A stretch of DNA of 64,000 nucleotides. Source: Streptomyces rubradiris (GTDB lineage Bacteria > Actinomycetota > Actinomycetes > Streptomycetales > Streptomycetaceae). Position 1 is the stretch's first letter; each line of letters opens with the position of its first letter. The notes beneath the pieces are model-generated. The model saw only the letters and a list, made by a program, of their open reading frames with translations. It did not search any database and was not told the DNA's origin. The stretch is taken from assembly GCF_016860525.1 (NCBI RefSeq), contig NZ_BNEA01000015.1, forward strand, positions 868,001 to 932,000. Direction: 5' to 3'. Shown piece by piece: positions 42,371 to 51,052 of the stretch. The position numbers were made by a program, and so were the translations under genes.

Positions 42371-43660
42371 ATGGGGTCACCCAGGAACGAGGCCTTAGCC
42401 GCGTGGATGAAGGCCCAGCAGATGTCCGCCGCAGAGCTGGCCACCGCAGTGAACGAGGCCATTCGAGGCTTCACCGGCAGACCCGGAAGCGCATCAGAAC
42501 GGACGGTCTTCCGGTGGCTGTCATGTGAGAGTGAGTGGCCGCAAGCCCGTCAACGACGAGCCTTAGAGATCGTGACCGGCCGCCCTGCCACGGCCCTGGG
42601 GTTCGTGCCTCGGGCGAGCCGTGAGCCCGCCCAAGCGCCATCGCAGGAGGACCCATCAGTGCACCGCCGCCGTTTCTGCGGCGCGGCCACCGGCACCGCC
42701 GTCGCCGTCGCCGTACAACCCGCTGCCGCCCTCTCCCGCCCGGATCACATCGGCACCGCCGACGTGATCCGGCTCCGTGAACATGTTGAGAACCTTGTCG
42801 CTCTTGACGCCCAGCGCGGGGGCCACTCCTCCTTGGAACGGGCTGCCCTGGCCGGCGCTGCCGAAGCCCTCAACCTCCAGAAGAAGTCAGCAACTCAGCG
42901 CGTGCGACAGAAGCTGTTCGCCCTCGCCTCCGACTTCACCGCAGCTGCCACCTGGTCACTGATCGACGCTGGACAGCTCGACGGGGCCGGCAAGCACCTC
43001 GACCGCGCCCTGACGCTCGCCGGCATGGCCCAAGACGCCGAAATGACCATGCAAGTGTGGAACTTGCGTGCGATGCTCGCCCGCCAGCAGGGCGAGTACG
43101 CCGAGGCGGTAGCCGCCGCCCAGGCAGCCCAGATGACGACCGTAGCGCGGCGTAGCCCGTTCCACGCCTCCCTGGCCCACGCCCGGACCGCGGTCGGTCA
43201 CGCGCACCAGGGAGACCGGCAGGCCGCCTTGCGCTCCCTCGGCCGCGCCGAGGACGCCTTGGGCAAGGCAGACATGGCCACGCCTCGCCCCACCTGGATC
43301 GCCTTCTACGGCCCGGCAGAGCTGCACTCCCTGACCGCGACTATTCGCGACGTCCTGGGGGAGCCCGCGGAAGCAGAGGCAGCGTCCTACCGAGCACTCG
43401 CCGCACTCCCCAAGACCTTACGCCGCAACCGCGCGTGGATCACCGCCCGCCTCGCCCTCTCCCAACTCCATCAAGGCGACGTCGAGGAGGCGTGCACCAC
43501 GAGCGGTGATGTCTTCACGATCATGAACGGGGGTCCGCTGCCAGGCCGGATGCGCCGACTCCTCGGCGACTTCCAGCGCGACCTGATCACCACGGCCCCC
43601 TCCTCTCGCATCGCCCAGGAATGGGCCGACCGCTACCGGACCGAATGGAGCACCCCGTGA
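42371..43660 (+). CDS. XRE-like regulator with TPR-type C-terminal domain
   Basis: A 429-residue protein. The N-terminus (LAAWMKAQQMSAAELATAVNEAIRGFTG ... SERTVFRWLSCESEWP) is a helix-turn-helix of the XRE kind, followed by a hydrophobic stretch (RRRFCGAATGTAVAVAVQPAAAL, about 99-121) and a long TPR-like region (AERTA-type Ala-rich helices such as LRAMLARQQGEYAEAVAAAQAAQ). Three rare TTA codons (codon 9 and two later) suggest bldA dependence. It is followed by a GNAT and a second XRE gene through GTGA overlaps. Likely regulates the divergent accessory genes. Confidence 0.75.
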   Translation: MGSPRNEALAAWMKAQQMSAAELATAVNEAIRGFTGRPGSASERTVFRWLSCESEWPQARQRRALEIVTGRPATALGFVPRASREPAQAPSQEDPSVHRRRFCGAATGTAVAVAVQPAAALSRPDHIGTADVIRLREHVENLVALDAQRGGHSSLERAALAGAAEALNLQKKSATQRVRQKLFALASDFTAAATWSLIDAGQLDGAGKHLDRALTLAGMAQDAEMTMQVWNLRAMLARQQGEYAEAVAAAQAAQMTTVARRSPFHASLAHARTAVGHAHQGDRQAALRSLGRAEDALGKADMATPRPTWIAFYGPAELHSLTATIRDVLGEPAEAEAASYRALAALPKTLRRNRAWITARLALSQLHQGDVEEACTTSGDVFTIMNGGPLPGRMRRLLGDFQRDLITTAPSSRIAQEWADRYRTEWSTP

Positions 43661-44211
43661 CCACACCCGCCATCGAGCTCCGCCACTACGGGCACGACGA
43701 CCTGCCCCAGATCCGACAGACGCTCCTCGACGTGCACGCCGACGCGTACGCAGATCAGATGGACGATGAGTTCAACCAGAAGTTCCCGTGGTTCGTCGAT
43801 CACTGGGGAGGCAACCCCGGCTTCTCCTGCGTCATCGCGTACGACTCGGGCGAGCCGGTCGGCTTCGCATACGGAGCGCCGGCCGCCCCGGGACGAGAGT
43901 GGTGGCGTGAGCACGTGGACGAGCCGCCGACGGATAGCACGACGTTCAGCTTCTCGGAGCTGATGGTGCGGCCGAAGTGGCGCAAGACCGGGGTCTCTGA
44001 GCATCTACACAACGATCTGCTGGCTCATCGTCCGGAGGCCCTGGTCGTACTGCTCGTGGACCCGAGCCACCCCAAGGTCCAGGCCCTGTACGAGCGGTGG
44101 GGGTACAAGAAGGTTGGGAACCGTCAGCCCTTCCCGGACTCCCCCAACTTCGCCGTCATGCTGCTCGACCTGCACTCGACCGCCTTCTACCAGAACGGCT
44201 ACGAGAAGTGA
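43657..44211 (+). CDS. GNAT-family N-acetyltransferase
   Basis: A 184-residue acetyltransferase. FSFSELMVRPKWRKTGVSEHLHNDLLA (about 104-130) is the acetyl-CoA-binding strand and pyrophosphate loop (R-x-x-x-G-V/x), followed by VVLLVDPSHPKVQALYERWGYKKVG, the usual C-terminal motif. Substrate unknown. GTG 43657 overlaps the regulator stop (GTGA) with GGAG upstream, and its own stop overlaps the next GTG. Confidence 0.9.
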   Translation: MTTPAIELRHYGHDDLPQIRQTLLDVHADAYADQMDDEFNQKFPWFVDHWGGNPGFSCVIAYDSGEPVGFAYGAPAAPGREWWREHVDEPPTDSTTFSFSELMVRPKWRKTGVSEHLHNDLLAHRPEALVVLLVDPSHPKVQALYERWGYKKVGNRQPFPDSPNFAVMLLDLHSTAFYQNGYEK

Positions 44212-44555
44212 CAACATCGGTCGGTGGGCGCTGCACTGGCACTGACCCGTCCCACCTGACCACCGCCAGCCCGGCAACCCCCGCACCGGCCGAGATCGTC
44301 CTGGGCGTCTACCTGCGCGCCCTGCGGCACGCGCGTGAGCAGACGCTCTCGGACATGGCGCGCTACGCCGCGGTCAGTGTGTCCGCGCTCAGCAGGATCG
44401 AGCGCGGGGAGAATCCGATCTCTCCGCACACCCTGCACGCCCTCCTCCAGCACTATGGGGTGGGCGCCAGGTACATTCAGTACCTGGCACGGCACCTACC
44501 GTTGGCCGCGCGCGGCAACCAGCACTACACGCCGCAGGAGCGGCGGCGCGCCTAG
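44208..44555 (+). CDS. XRE-family helix-turn-helix protein, cut at the IS insertion
   Basis: A 115-residue XRE-type DNA-binding domain: LRALRHAREQTLSDMARYAAVSVSALSRIERGENPISPHTLHALLQHYGV is clear (about 35-84). It starts by GTGA overlap with the GNAT gene. The stop codon TAG is part of the CTAG target of the IS element immediately downstream. Beyond the element, same-frame sequence encodes a DUF5753-like domain remnant, so this was probably the N-terminus of an XRE-DUF5753 regulator. Confidence 0.7.
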   Translation: MTTSVGGRCTGTDPSHLTTASPATPAPAEIVLGVYLRALRHAREQTLSDMARYAAVSVSALSRIERGENPISPHTLHALLQHYGVGARYIQYLARHLPLAARGNQHYTPQERRRA

Positions 44556-44592
44556 GCAGTTTCGTTTGGATCGGTTGGTCGTTGGTCCGGGT

Positions 44593-45341
44593 GTGCCGTT
44601 AACAGATGCGCAGTGGGCGCGGATCGAGCCGTTACTCCCGGACCGCACGCCGAAGCGGGGTGGCCGCTGGCGGGATCATCGCGAGGTGATCGACGCGATC
44701 GCGTTCAAGTTCCAGACCGGAACGCAGTGGGTCCACCTGCCGGAGAAGTACGGCAACTGGAGAGGCGTCTACAACCGGCTGCGGATGTGGGCCGTGGACG
44801 GCACGTGGGAGCGGGTGTTCACCGCTCTGGTGGCCCAGGCCGACGCGGACGAGGACCTCGGCTGGGCCGTCTCGGTGGACTCCACGATCGTGCGGGCCCA
44901 CCAGCACGCGGCCGGGGCCCGCAAAAAGGGGCCCCGGCCGGCGAACCCGGCGACCATGCCATCGGCCGCTCCCGCGGCGGACTGACCACGAAGATCCACC
45001 TCGCCGCCGATGCCCGCTGCCGGCCCCTCGCGTTCGTCCTCACCGCCGGACAGGCCGGTGATGCACCCGCCTTCACCGAGGTCATGGCCCGCCTGCGCGT
45101 TCCTCGCCGGCGAGGACGACCTCGCACCAGGCCGGATGTGGTCCTGGCCGACAAGGCGTACTCCTCCCGCGCGATCCGCGAGCACCTGCGCAAGCGCGGC
45201 ATCCGGGCAGTGATCCCCGTCCCTGCTGATCAGCGCAGCCACCGGCTCCGTCGGGGCAGCCGGGGCGGCAGGCCGCCGGCCTTCGACCGCGAGACCTACA
45301 AGCAGCGCAACACCGTCGAGCGGTGCATCAACCGCCTGAAG
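44593..45341 (+). CDS. IS5-family transposase, exon 1 (two frames, -1 frameshift)
   Basis: DDE transposase split over two frames. The first frame (VPLTDAQWARIEPLLPD to SVDSTIVRAHQHAAGARKKG) gives the first catalytic Asp in VDST. At CAAAAAG (44922-44928) the second frame, offset by -1, continues with RSRGGLTTKIHLAAD, VVLADKAYSS (second Asp) and NTVERCINRLK (Glu). A programmed -1 shift at such an A-rich site is common in this family. The frame ends abruptly at INRLK where a group II intron begins; the last 31 residues lie beyond it at 47861. A TTA codon is present near the start. Confidence 0.85.
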
Positions 45342-47860
45342 GTGCGACACGAAGTCGCACACGTTAAGTGGGAAAGCCACGAAGGAAGGAGAAATGTGCT
45401 GACCCCGGATTAGTGTCCGCAATCCGTTCCCGCGCTCACATGCGCCGCCGGTAACAGCGGGGTGTGAAGCTGAGCGTTCAAGCCCAAGGGTTCCCTGGCC
45501 ATCGGGGGACGACAGGTGAGGGAAAGGCTGGACGGGTGAACCGCGTGAACCCCCGTTGATGTCTCGTAAGGTTGAAGCCACCCGATGGTTCGCAATCAGT
45601 GGCTATAGAACCCGGCGTTGAAATACGCCAGGCGACTCCCGAGGACTTTAGGTCGGGAGGAGGACACCGCCGGTTCCGGGATAGAGGGGGCACCCACCCC
45701 AGCCGCAACTTACGTGTGTGGAACGTGGAAACCCCGTTGGAGTCCGGGCTTGCCCGGTAAGCCGACCGCGAGGAAGGCCCAACTCTCCAGCGGGAACAGG
45801 ATGGCCCAAGAAGCGAACGCCGGTCGACCGAAAGGTCAGAGGAAACCCTGGAGTCCTTCAACCCAGGCTATAACTCGCCGGATACAGGTCGGAATGACCT
45901 GGCCCGAAAGGGTGCCCACGTGGGCCGGGTGAGCCTTTGAACCATCCCGAGTAATGACGCCAGAACCTGCCGGACAAGTTAGACGCGAAGGAGGAACATG
46001 CGACAGACAGTCCCTACTGCCCGCCGCACCTCCACAGCGAACGGACCGCAGGGCGACCCACTGGACTGGCACGGCATCGACTGGGCCAGCACTGAGGGAA
46101 ACGTACGGCGCCTGAGACAACGGATCTTCAAAGCGACACAGGAAGGGGACCTCAAGAAGGTCCGCAATCTGCAGAAGCTCATGCTGCGGAGCCGCAGTAA
46201 CACGCTATTGAGCGTGAAACGGGTAACGCAGCAGAGCAAGGGCCGCAAGACGGCAGGCATCGACAGGGAACGAGCGCTCACCCCCCAGGCGCGTGCTCGC
46301 ATGGCGGTCGAAATAGACCAGCAAACCCAGCCCTGGAGAGCCAGGCCCGTCAAGCGGGTCTACATCCCGAAGAGCAATGGAAAGCAACGCCCGCTCGGCA
46401 TCCCAGTAATGCGCGACCGAGTAATCCAGGCACGCGTAAAGAACGCACTGGAACCCGAGTGGGAAGCCCGGTTCGAATCACGATCCTACGGATTCCGACC
46501 AGGCCGCGGATGCCACGACGCCATCCAGGCGATCTTCAGCACCGCGAAGGGCAAAACGGCCAAGCGCCAGTGGGTACTCGACGCCGACCTGGCCGCAGCG
46601 TTCGACCGCATCGACCACGAACACCTGCTCAGCTGCGTCGGCGGCTTCCCTGCCAGGGAACTCGTCCGGCAGTGGCTGAAGGCGGGCGTGGTCGACAACG
46701 GGCGCTTCACTCGCACCGACGAGGGAACACCTCAAGGCGGAGTAATCAGCCCCTTGTTGCTCAATATTGCACTTCACGGAATGGAGGAAGCCGCAGGCGT
46801 TCGTTTCGCAACCCGCAAAGGAACAGTGATGTGGGCTGCGAAGGGGACGCCAATCCTGGTGCGTTACGCCGACGACTTTGCAGTGTTCTGCACGAGCAAG
46901 GAGGAGGCTGAGAAGGTCAAGTCGCGGCTTGGTGAATGGCTTGAACCCCGAGGTCTTCGCTTCAACGAAGAGAAGACGCGAATCCTTCATCTTTCCGAAG
47001 GGTTCGACTTCCTCGGCTTCAACGTTCGACGCCATGGCGACAGCCTGATCATTACGCCCAGCAAGGATGCGGTGAAGAGAATCCGGTATCGACTGCGTTC
47101 CGAGACGCAAGCTCTTCTCGGGCAGAGCATCACAGTCGTACTTCGCAGACTCTCCCCGATCGTCAGGGGCTGGTCTGCGTACTACCGGACGGTGGTGTCC
47201 AGCAAGACATTCTCAGCGCTGGACAGTTACGTGTGGACGCTCACCTACAAGTGGGCCAAGCGCACCCACCCGAAGAAGTCGAAGCACTGGATTGTCAACA
47301 AGTACTTCGGCAGACTCAACCGGTCCAAGAACAATAACTGGGTCTTCGGTGACCGCACCACAGGTGCACATCTTCCCAAGTTCGCCTGGACCAACATCAG
47401 AAGACACCAACTAGTCAAGGGAAAGTCGTCACCCGACGATCCCGCGCTCCATGACTACTGGAGTCAGCGTCGCAGGACGCGCACACCTCCACCAATGGAC
47501 AAGATCAGCCTTAATCTGGCAGCCCGCCAGAAAGGGCTCTGTCCGCTCTGCGGTCAGGCGCTCATCGCTGGAGCAGAATACGAGCCGGAAAGCCCACGCG
47601 AGTGGATCGACTGGTTCGATGCGATGAAGAAGCGGTTGCACAAACATCATTTCACCTACCGTCGAGACGGTGGATCTGATGAAGTCAAGAATCTTCGACT
47701 CGTTCACTCCGAATGTCATCAGCAGCTTCATGCACGAGATGGCAGAAACAAACAGCAGTTTCTGTGAAGCGTTTGGGCTTGCTTGAGCCGTGGTGCCTGG
47801 AAACAGGCATGCCCGGTTCTGAGGGGGCCGGGTCATGGCAACATGACCCGGCTACCCGAC
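45342..47860 (+). ncRNA. Group II intron inside the transposase gene
   Basis: Begins GTGCGAC, the group II 5' consensus, and ends GAC just before the resumed transposase codons CAG TGG CGA. Domain V is recognisable at about 47786-47820 (starts GAGCCG, has GAAA-type loop, ends CGGTTC), followed by a domain VI stem (GGCCGGGTCATG pairing with CATGACCCGGC) with a candidate branch A near 47853. It encodes its own reverse transcriptase at 45998. Orientation matches the transposase, so splicing would rejoin it exactly in frame. Lower GC than its surroundings. Confidence 0.9.
45998..47767 (+). CDS. ltrA: Group II intron reverse transcriptase/maturase (LtrA type) with HNH domain
   Basis: A 589-residue intron-encoded protein. 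Reverse transcriptase blocks are intact: IPKSNGKQRPLGIPVMRDRV (about 123-142), SYGFRPGRGCHDAI, DADLAAAFDRIDH (first Asp), TPQGGVISPLLLNIAL and YADD at 290-293. The maturase X domain follows (GWSAYYRTVV), then a complete HNH endonuclease (Cys515, Cys518; HHFTYRRDGGSDEVKNLRL; VHSECHQQLH). It assists splicing and target-primed retrohoming. GGAGGAA before ATG 45998. All catalytic parts look functional. Confidence 0.95.
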   Translation: MRQTVPTARRTSTANGPQGDPLDWHGIDWASTEGNVRRLRQRIFKATQEGDLKKVRNLQKLMLRSRSNTLLSVKRVTQQSKGRKTAGIDRERALTPQARARMAVEIDQQTQPWRARPVKRVYIPKSNGKQRPLGIPVMRDRVIQARVKNALEPEWEARFESRSYGFRPGRGCHDAIQAIFSTAKGKTAKRQWVLDADLAAAFDRIDHEHLLSCVGGFPARELVRQWLKAGVVDNGRFTRTDEGTPQGGVISPLLLNIALHGMEEAAGVRFATRKGTVMWAAKGTPILVRYADDFAVFCTSKEEAEKVKSRLGEWLEPRGLRFNEEKTRILHLSEGFDFLGFNVRRHGDSLIITPSKDAVKRIRYRLRSETQALLGQSITVVLRRLSPIVRGWSAYYRTVVSSKTFSALDSYVWTLTYKWAKRTHPKKSKHWIVNKYFGRLNRSKNNNWVFGDRTTGAHLPKFAWTNIRRHQLVKGKSSPDDPALHDYWSQRRRTRTPPPMDKISLNLAARQKGLCPLCGQALIAGAEYEPESPREWIDWFDAMKKRLHKHHFTYRRDGGSDEVKNLRLVHSECHQQLHARDGRNKQQFL

Positions 47861-47956
47861 CAGTGGCGAGGCATCGCCACCCGCTACGAGAAAACCGCCA
47901 CCGTCTACCTGGCCGGACTCCACATCGCGGGCATCTTCCTCTGGTCCGCCCGATGA
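47861..47956 (+). CDS. IS5-family transposase, exon 2 (C-terminal 31 residues)
   Basis: QWRGIATRYEKTATVYLAG then LHIAGIFLWSAR and stop: the standard C-terminus of this transposase group, in frame with codons ending at 45341 once the intron is removed. Confidence 0.88.
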   Translation, partial: QWRGIATRYEKTATVYLAGLHIAGIFLWSAR

Positions 47957-47975
47957 TCCAAACGAAAGACCCTAG

Positions 47976-48601
47976 CATGCCCCCGGCAACCTGGTGCGCC
48001 GGGGCCGGTGGGACAAGTGGGTGGATGTCGCCGATGATGCGACCGCCCGGTACGCGGCCGTGACGCGAGCGGCGAGCGTGATCGTGCAGTAGGCCGCGGC
48101 ACGGCTCCCGCCCGGCTACCGCACAGCCGCGTACCGGGCGGCGATCACCGATCCAGGGCTCTGCCCCGACCCGGATGAAGCCACCGAGCCGCCCGCCTGG
48201 CTCGCGCAAGTGCCGCGCAACCCTGAGCAGCGCCGGACGCTGCTGCTGGACGACACCGTCCTGTACCGGCCGGTGGGCGGGCCGGCCACGATGGCTGAGC
48301 AGTGCGGTCACCTGCTGCGCCTCATGGAGGGCACCACCGGAGCCGGGCCGGTGGACATCCGTGTCCTGCCGCATGACGGGCCACCCGGGGCCTTCCAGCT
48401 CGCCGGCGGCGAGGTGGGGATGGTCACCGTCTACGACAAGCAAATGATCATCGGCATGCACATCACGCCCTGGTACGAGACCCGGTCCGGCTACGCCCGG
48501 GCTCTCACCGAGAGCCTGCTCCAATTGCAGAGACGGCCGACCGCCAGCACTCCTACGACCTGATCAGCCAGGCCGCCGACCGATGGCGGCGGGCGGCCTG
48601 A
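47976..48601 (+). pseudogene. Remnant of XRE/DUF5753-type regulator C-terminal domain
   Basis: Reads GNLVRRGRWDKWVDVADD, LLLDDTVLYRPVGGPATMAEQ, IRVLPHDGPPGAFQLAGG and MIIGMHITPWYETRSGYARAL, as in the DUF5753 ligand-like domain of Streptomyces XRE regulators. It is in the same frame as the XRE gene before the IS. An in-frame TAG (48090-48092) and a one-base loss near 48528 (after which LAETADRQHSYDLISQAAD and WRRAA would follow) show it is decayed. Confidence 0.75.
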
Positions 48602-48635
48602 CGAGGGCCGCCCGCCCAGCGCCCTGCCTGTGGCT

Positions 48636-48834
48636 CTACGCGTTGTAGCCCTTCTGCCTGCCCCCCCGGACCCCACGCCGCGGCGACCACGCTGAAGCAG
48701 TCGCGGCAGAGCGGGTTCGCGCCCGTGCCGTACCGCTTACACGGCTCCGAGCACCGTGTGCACCGGCCCGCCACGTCACTGCCCCAGACGGGGGCCGCGT
48801 AGCTCGCCAGCTCGGTGTCGGTTGGGGCGACCAT
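48636..48834 (-). pseudogene. Small zinc-ribbon-like protein, frameshifted in a G7 run
   Basis: MVAPTDTELASYAAPVWG, then CTRCSEPCKRYGTGANPLCRDC, a four-Cys cluster. With one G removed from the run at 48661-48667 the frame ends GGRQKGYNA at the TAG complementing 48636-48638, about 65 residues in all. As it stands the frame runs on into unrelated sequence. Possibly a homopolymer sequencing error. Last gene before the island's right junction. Confidence 0.55.
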
Positions 48835-48879
48835 CTTCGCGGGTCCGTTCTGCTCACTCTTATCGCCTGTCGAACAGAA

Positions 48880-49414
48880 GCTGGCCGCCCGGTTCGGCGT
48901 CTCGGCGACGCCGGTCCGGGAGGCGATGCTCGACCTGGCCAAGGAGGGGCTGGTCGACACCGTGCCCAACAAGGGGTTCCGGGTCACCGTCGTCTCCGAC
49001 CGGCAGCTGGACGAGTACACGCAGATCCGGGCGCTCGTCGAGATCCCGACCGTGGCGGCCCTGGCCCGCACCGCCGACCGGGTCTCGCTGGAGGCGCTGC
49101 GCCCGGCGGCCCGGGAGATCGTCGCCGCCGCCGCGGCGGGCGACCTGATCGCCTACGTCGAGGCGGACACCCGCTTCCACCTCGGCCTGCTCGCCCTCGC
49201 GGGCAACGCGCACCTGGTCGAGGTCGTCGCCGACCTGCGGGGGCGTTCCCGGCTGTACGGGCTGACCGCGCTGGTCCAGGCGGGCCGGCTGCTCGCCTCC
49301 GCCGAGGAGCACCTGGAACTGCTGGACGCCCTGCTGGAGCGCGACGAGCGGGCCGTCCACGCGATCATGACCCGGCATCTGGGCCATGTGCGCGGGCTGT
49401 GGGCGGCGGACTGA
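48880..49414 (+). pseudogene. GntR regulator fragment lacking the N-terminus
   Basis: Encodes the GntR protein from LAARFGVSATPVREAM to its natural stop, one residue changed (Ile to Val). The first part of the winged helix and any native start are missing, so it is not expected to bind DNA. An in-frame ATG at 48815 could give a chimeric protein with unrelated residues ahead. Confidence 0.88.
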
Positions 49415-49451
49415 CCGCGGCCGGCACCGGACATCTGGCGGCGGGAGGTCC
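48880..49451 (+). repeat. 572-bp direct repeat, right copy
   Basis: 99.65 percent identical to 32597-33168 (mismatches at 49037 and 49246). It begins mid-gene and ends 37 bp past the GntR stop codon. Confidence 0.95.
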
Positions 49452-49460
49452 GCGCCGCAA

Positions 49461-49502
49461 CGTTTTTTGCACGATCAAGCGGCCCGCACGGAACAAAAAA
49501 CG
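49461..49502. promoter_or_regulatory. AT-rich inverted repeat CGTTTTTTG / CAAAAAACG
   Basis: 9-bp perfect arms (49461-49469 and 49494-49502) in an otherwise GC-rich region between the GntR 3' end and the permease. Could be a terminator for GntR or an operator for the permease. Confidence 0.45.
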
Positions 49503-49559
49503 GCGATTTTGAGCCAGTTCCGCGCATCCCCGACCATGGAGCCCGTCCCGGTGATCCCG

Positions 49560-49573
49560 GGAACGTTCGTTCC
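49560..49573. promoter_or_regulatory. Palindrome GGAACGTTCGTTCC before the permease
   Basis: Perfect GGAACG-TT-CGTTCC directly before ATG 49574 and 18 bp before the preferred start, well placed for an operator. Confidence 0.4.
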
Positions 49574-49591
49574 ATGAGAGGCGCACCACCC

Positions 49592-51052
49592 ATGCACAAC
49601 ACCGGAACCGTCGCACAGTCGGCTCCGGCCTCCGCGGAGACCCCCGCGGCGCCGCCCACGGTTCCCGCCGAGGACCCCCGCGGCGACGCCGGCCGGCATG
49701 CCCGCCGGTTCGGCCTGCCCGTCGCCACCGCCCTGGTCATGGGCAACATCATCGGCGGCGGCATCTTCCTGCTGCCCGCCTCCATCGCCCCCTACGGCAC
49801 GGTCAGCCTGGTCGCGTTCGTCGTGCTGACCGTCGGCGCCATCGCGCTCGCCCTGGTCTTCGGCCGGCTGGCCGCCCGGGACCCGCGCACCGGCGGCCCC
49901 TATGTCTACGCCCGTGAGGCGTTCGGCGACTTCGCCGGCTTCCTCGCGGCCTGGTCGTACTGGATCACCACCTGGGTGTCGAACGCGGCGCTCGCCGTCG
50001 CCGCCGTCGGCTACCTGGACGTTCTGGTCCCGGTCAACGACCACCGCTGGACCGCCTGCCTGGCCGCGCTGGCCCTCCAGTGGCTGCCCGCCCTCGCCAA
50101 CTTCGCCGGCACCCGGTACGTCGGCGCCGTCCAGCTGGTCTCCACCGTGCTGAAGTTCGTACCGCTGCTGCTGGTGGCGGTCGGCGGGCTGTTCTTCTTC
50201 GACCCGGACCGGCTCGGGCCGTTCAACGCGAGCGGGCACGGCGCGGTCGGCGCGGTCTCCGCCTCCGCCGCCCTGCTGCTCTTCTCCTACCTCGGGGTGG
50301 AGTCCGCCGCCGTCAGCGCCGGCGAGGTCAAGAACGCCCGCCGCAACGTGGGCCGCGCCACCGTCATCGGCACCGCGGGCGCGGCGCTGGTGTACCTGCT
50401 GGGCACGGTGTCGGTGTTCGGCACGGTCGCCCACGACCGGCTGGTGTCCTCCACCGCGCCGTTCTCGGACGCCGTGAACACGATGTTCGGGGGCAGCTGG
50501 GGCGGTACGGCGGTGGCGCTCGCCGCGCTCGTGTCGATGACCGGCTGCCTCAACGGCTGGACCCTGCTCAGCGCCCAGACGCCGTACGCGGCGGCGCGCG
50601 ACGGGCTGTTCCCGAGCGCCTTCGCCCGCCGCCGGCGGGGCGTGCCCACGGTCGGCGTGGGCGTGACGGTCGTCCTCGCCTCGCTGCTCACCGTCTACAA
50701 CTACTTCTCCGGCTCGGGCAAGGTCTTCGACGTCCTGGTCCTGGTGACCACGTTCACCGCGACCGTCCCGTATCTGCTGGCCACCGCCGCGCAGATCTTC
50801 CACCTGGTGGCCGGGCGGCCCGGGCAGGTCGACCGGGGGCGGCTGGTGCGGGACTCCGTGATCACCGCCGTGGCCGCCGCGTTCTCCGTCTGGCTGATGG
50901 CGGGCGCCGGTTACGCGGCGGTGTACCAGGGTGTGCTGTTCCTGTTCGTCGGGATCATCGTCTACGCGGTGATGGCGGCGCGCCGGCAGCGCAGGCAGGC
51001 GCCGGCGGGCGAGATGCCGGCGGCCGGGACCTCAGCGGTCGAGACGGCGTAG
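49592..51052 (+). CDS. APC-superfamily amino acid permease/antiporter, probable hydroxyproline locus transporter
   Basis: A 486-residue transporter with about 12 helices. GLPVATALVMGNIIGGGIFLLPASIAPYG is the first helix with the GxG substrate-binding break typical of the AdiC/arginine-ornithine antiporter group; YVYAREAFGDFAGFLAAWSYW follows. Ancestrally it lay about 180 bp after the GntR gene, so it most likely imports proline or hydroxyproline. ATG 49592 has GAGAGG upstream; ATG 49574 adds six residues. Its end overlaps the convergent kinase gene by 21 bp. Confidence 0.88.
   Translation: MHNTGTVAQSAPASAETPAAPPTVPAEDPRGDAGRHARRFGLPVATALVMGNIIGGGIFLLPASIAPYGTVSLVAFVVLTVGAIALALVFGRLAARDPRTGGPYVYAREAFGDFAGFLAAWSYWITTWVSNAALAVAAVGYLDVLVPVNDHRWTACLAALALQWLPALANFAGTRYVGAVQLVSTVLKFVPLLLVAVGGLFFFDPDRLGPFNASGHGAVGAVSASAALLLFSYLGVESAAVSAGEVKNARRNVGRATVIGTAGAALVYLLGTVSVFGTVAHDRLVSSTAPFSDAVNTMFGGSWGGTAVALAALVSMTGCLNGWTLLSAQTPYAAARDGLFPSAFARRRRGVPTVGVGVTVVLASLLTVYNYFSGSGKVFDVLVLVTTFTATVPYLLATAAQIFHLVAGRPGQVDRGRLVRDSVITAVAAAFSVWLMAGAGYAAVYQGVLFLFVGIIVYAVMAARRQRRQAPAGEMPAAGTSAVETA

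Larger units (their letters stand above)
44555..47972 (+). mobile_element. IS5-family element carrying a group II intron
   Basis: Imperfect terminal repeats share TTTCGTTTGGATC: the left end reads GGCAGTTTCGTTTGGATC, the complement of the right end GGGTCTTTCGTTTGGATC. CTAG flanks both ends (44552-44555 and 47972-47975), in line with insertion at a TA/CTAG target. Without the intron (45342-47860) the element is about 900 bp, the usual IS5-family length. It sits at the stop codon of the XRE gene. Confidence 0.88.

Noticed and set aside
33169..48879. Island as a typical actinomycete integrative conjugative element
   Set aside because: No integrase, excisionase, replication initiator, FtsK/SpoIIIE-type transfer gene or tRNA attachment site was found, and the bounding repeat is far longer than a usual att core.
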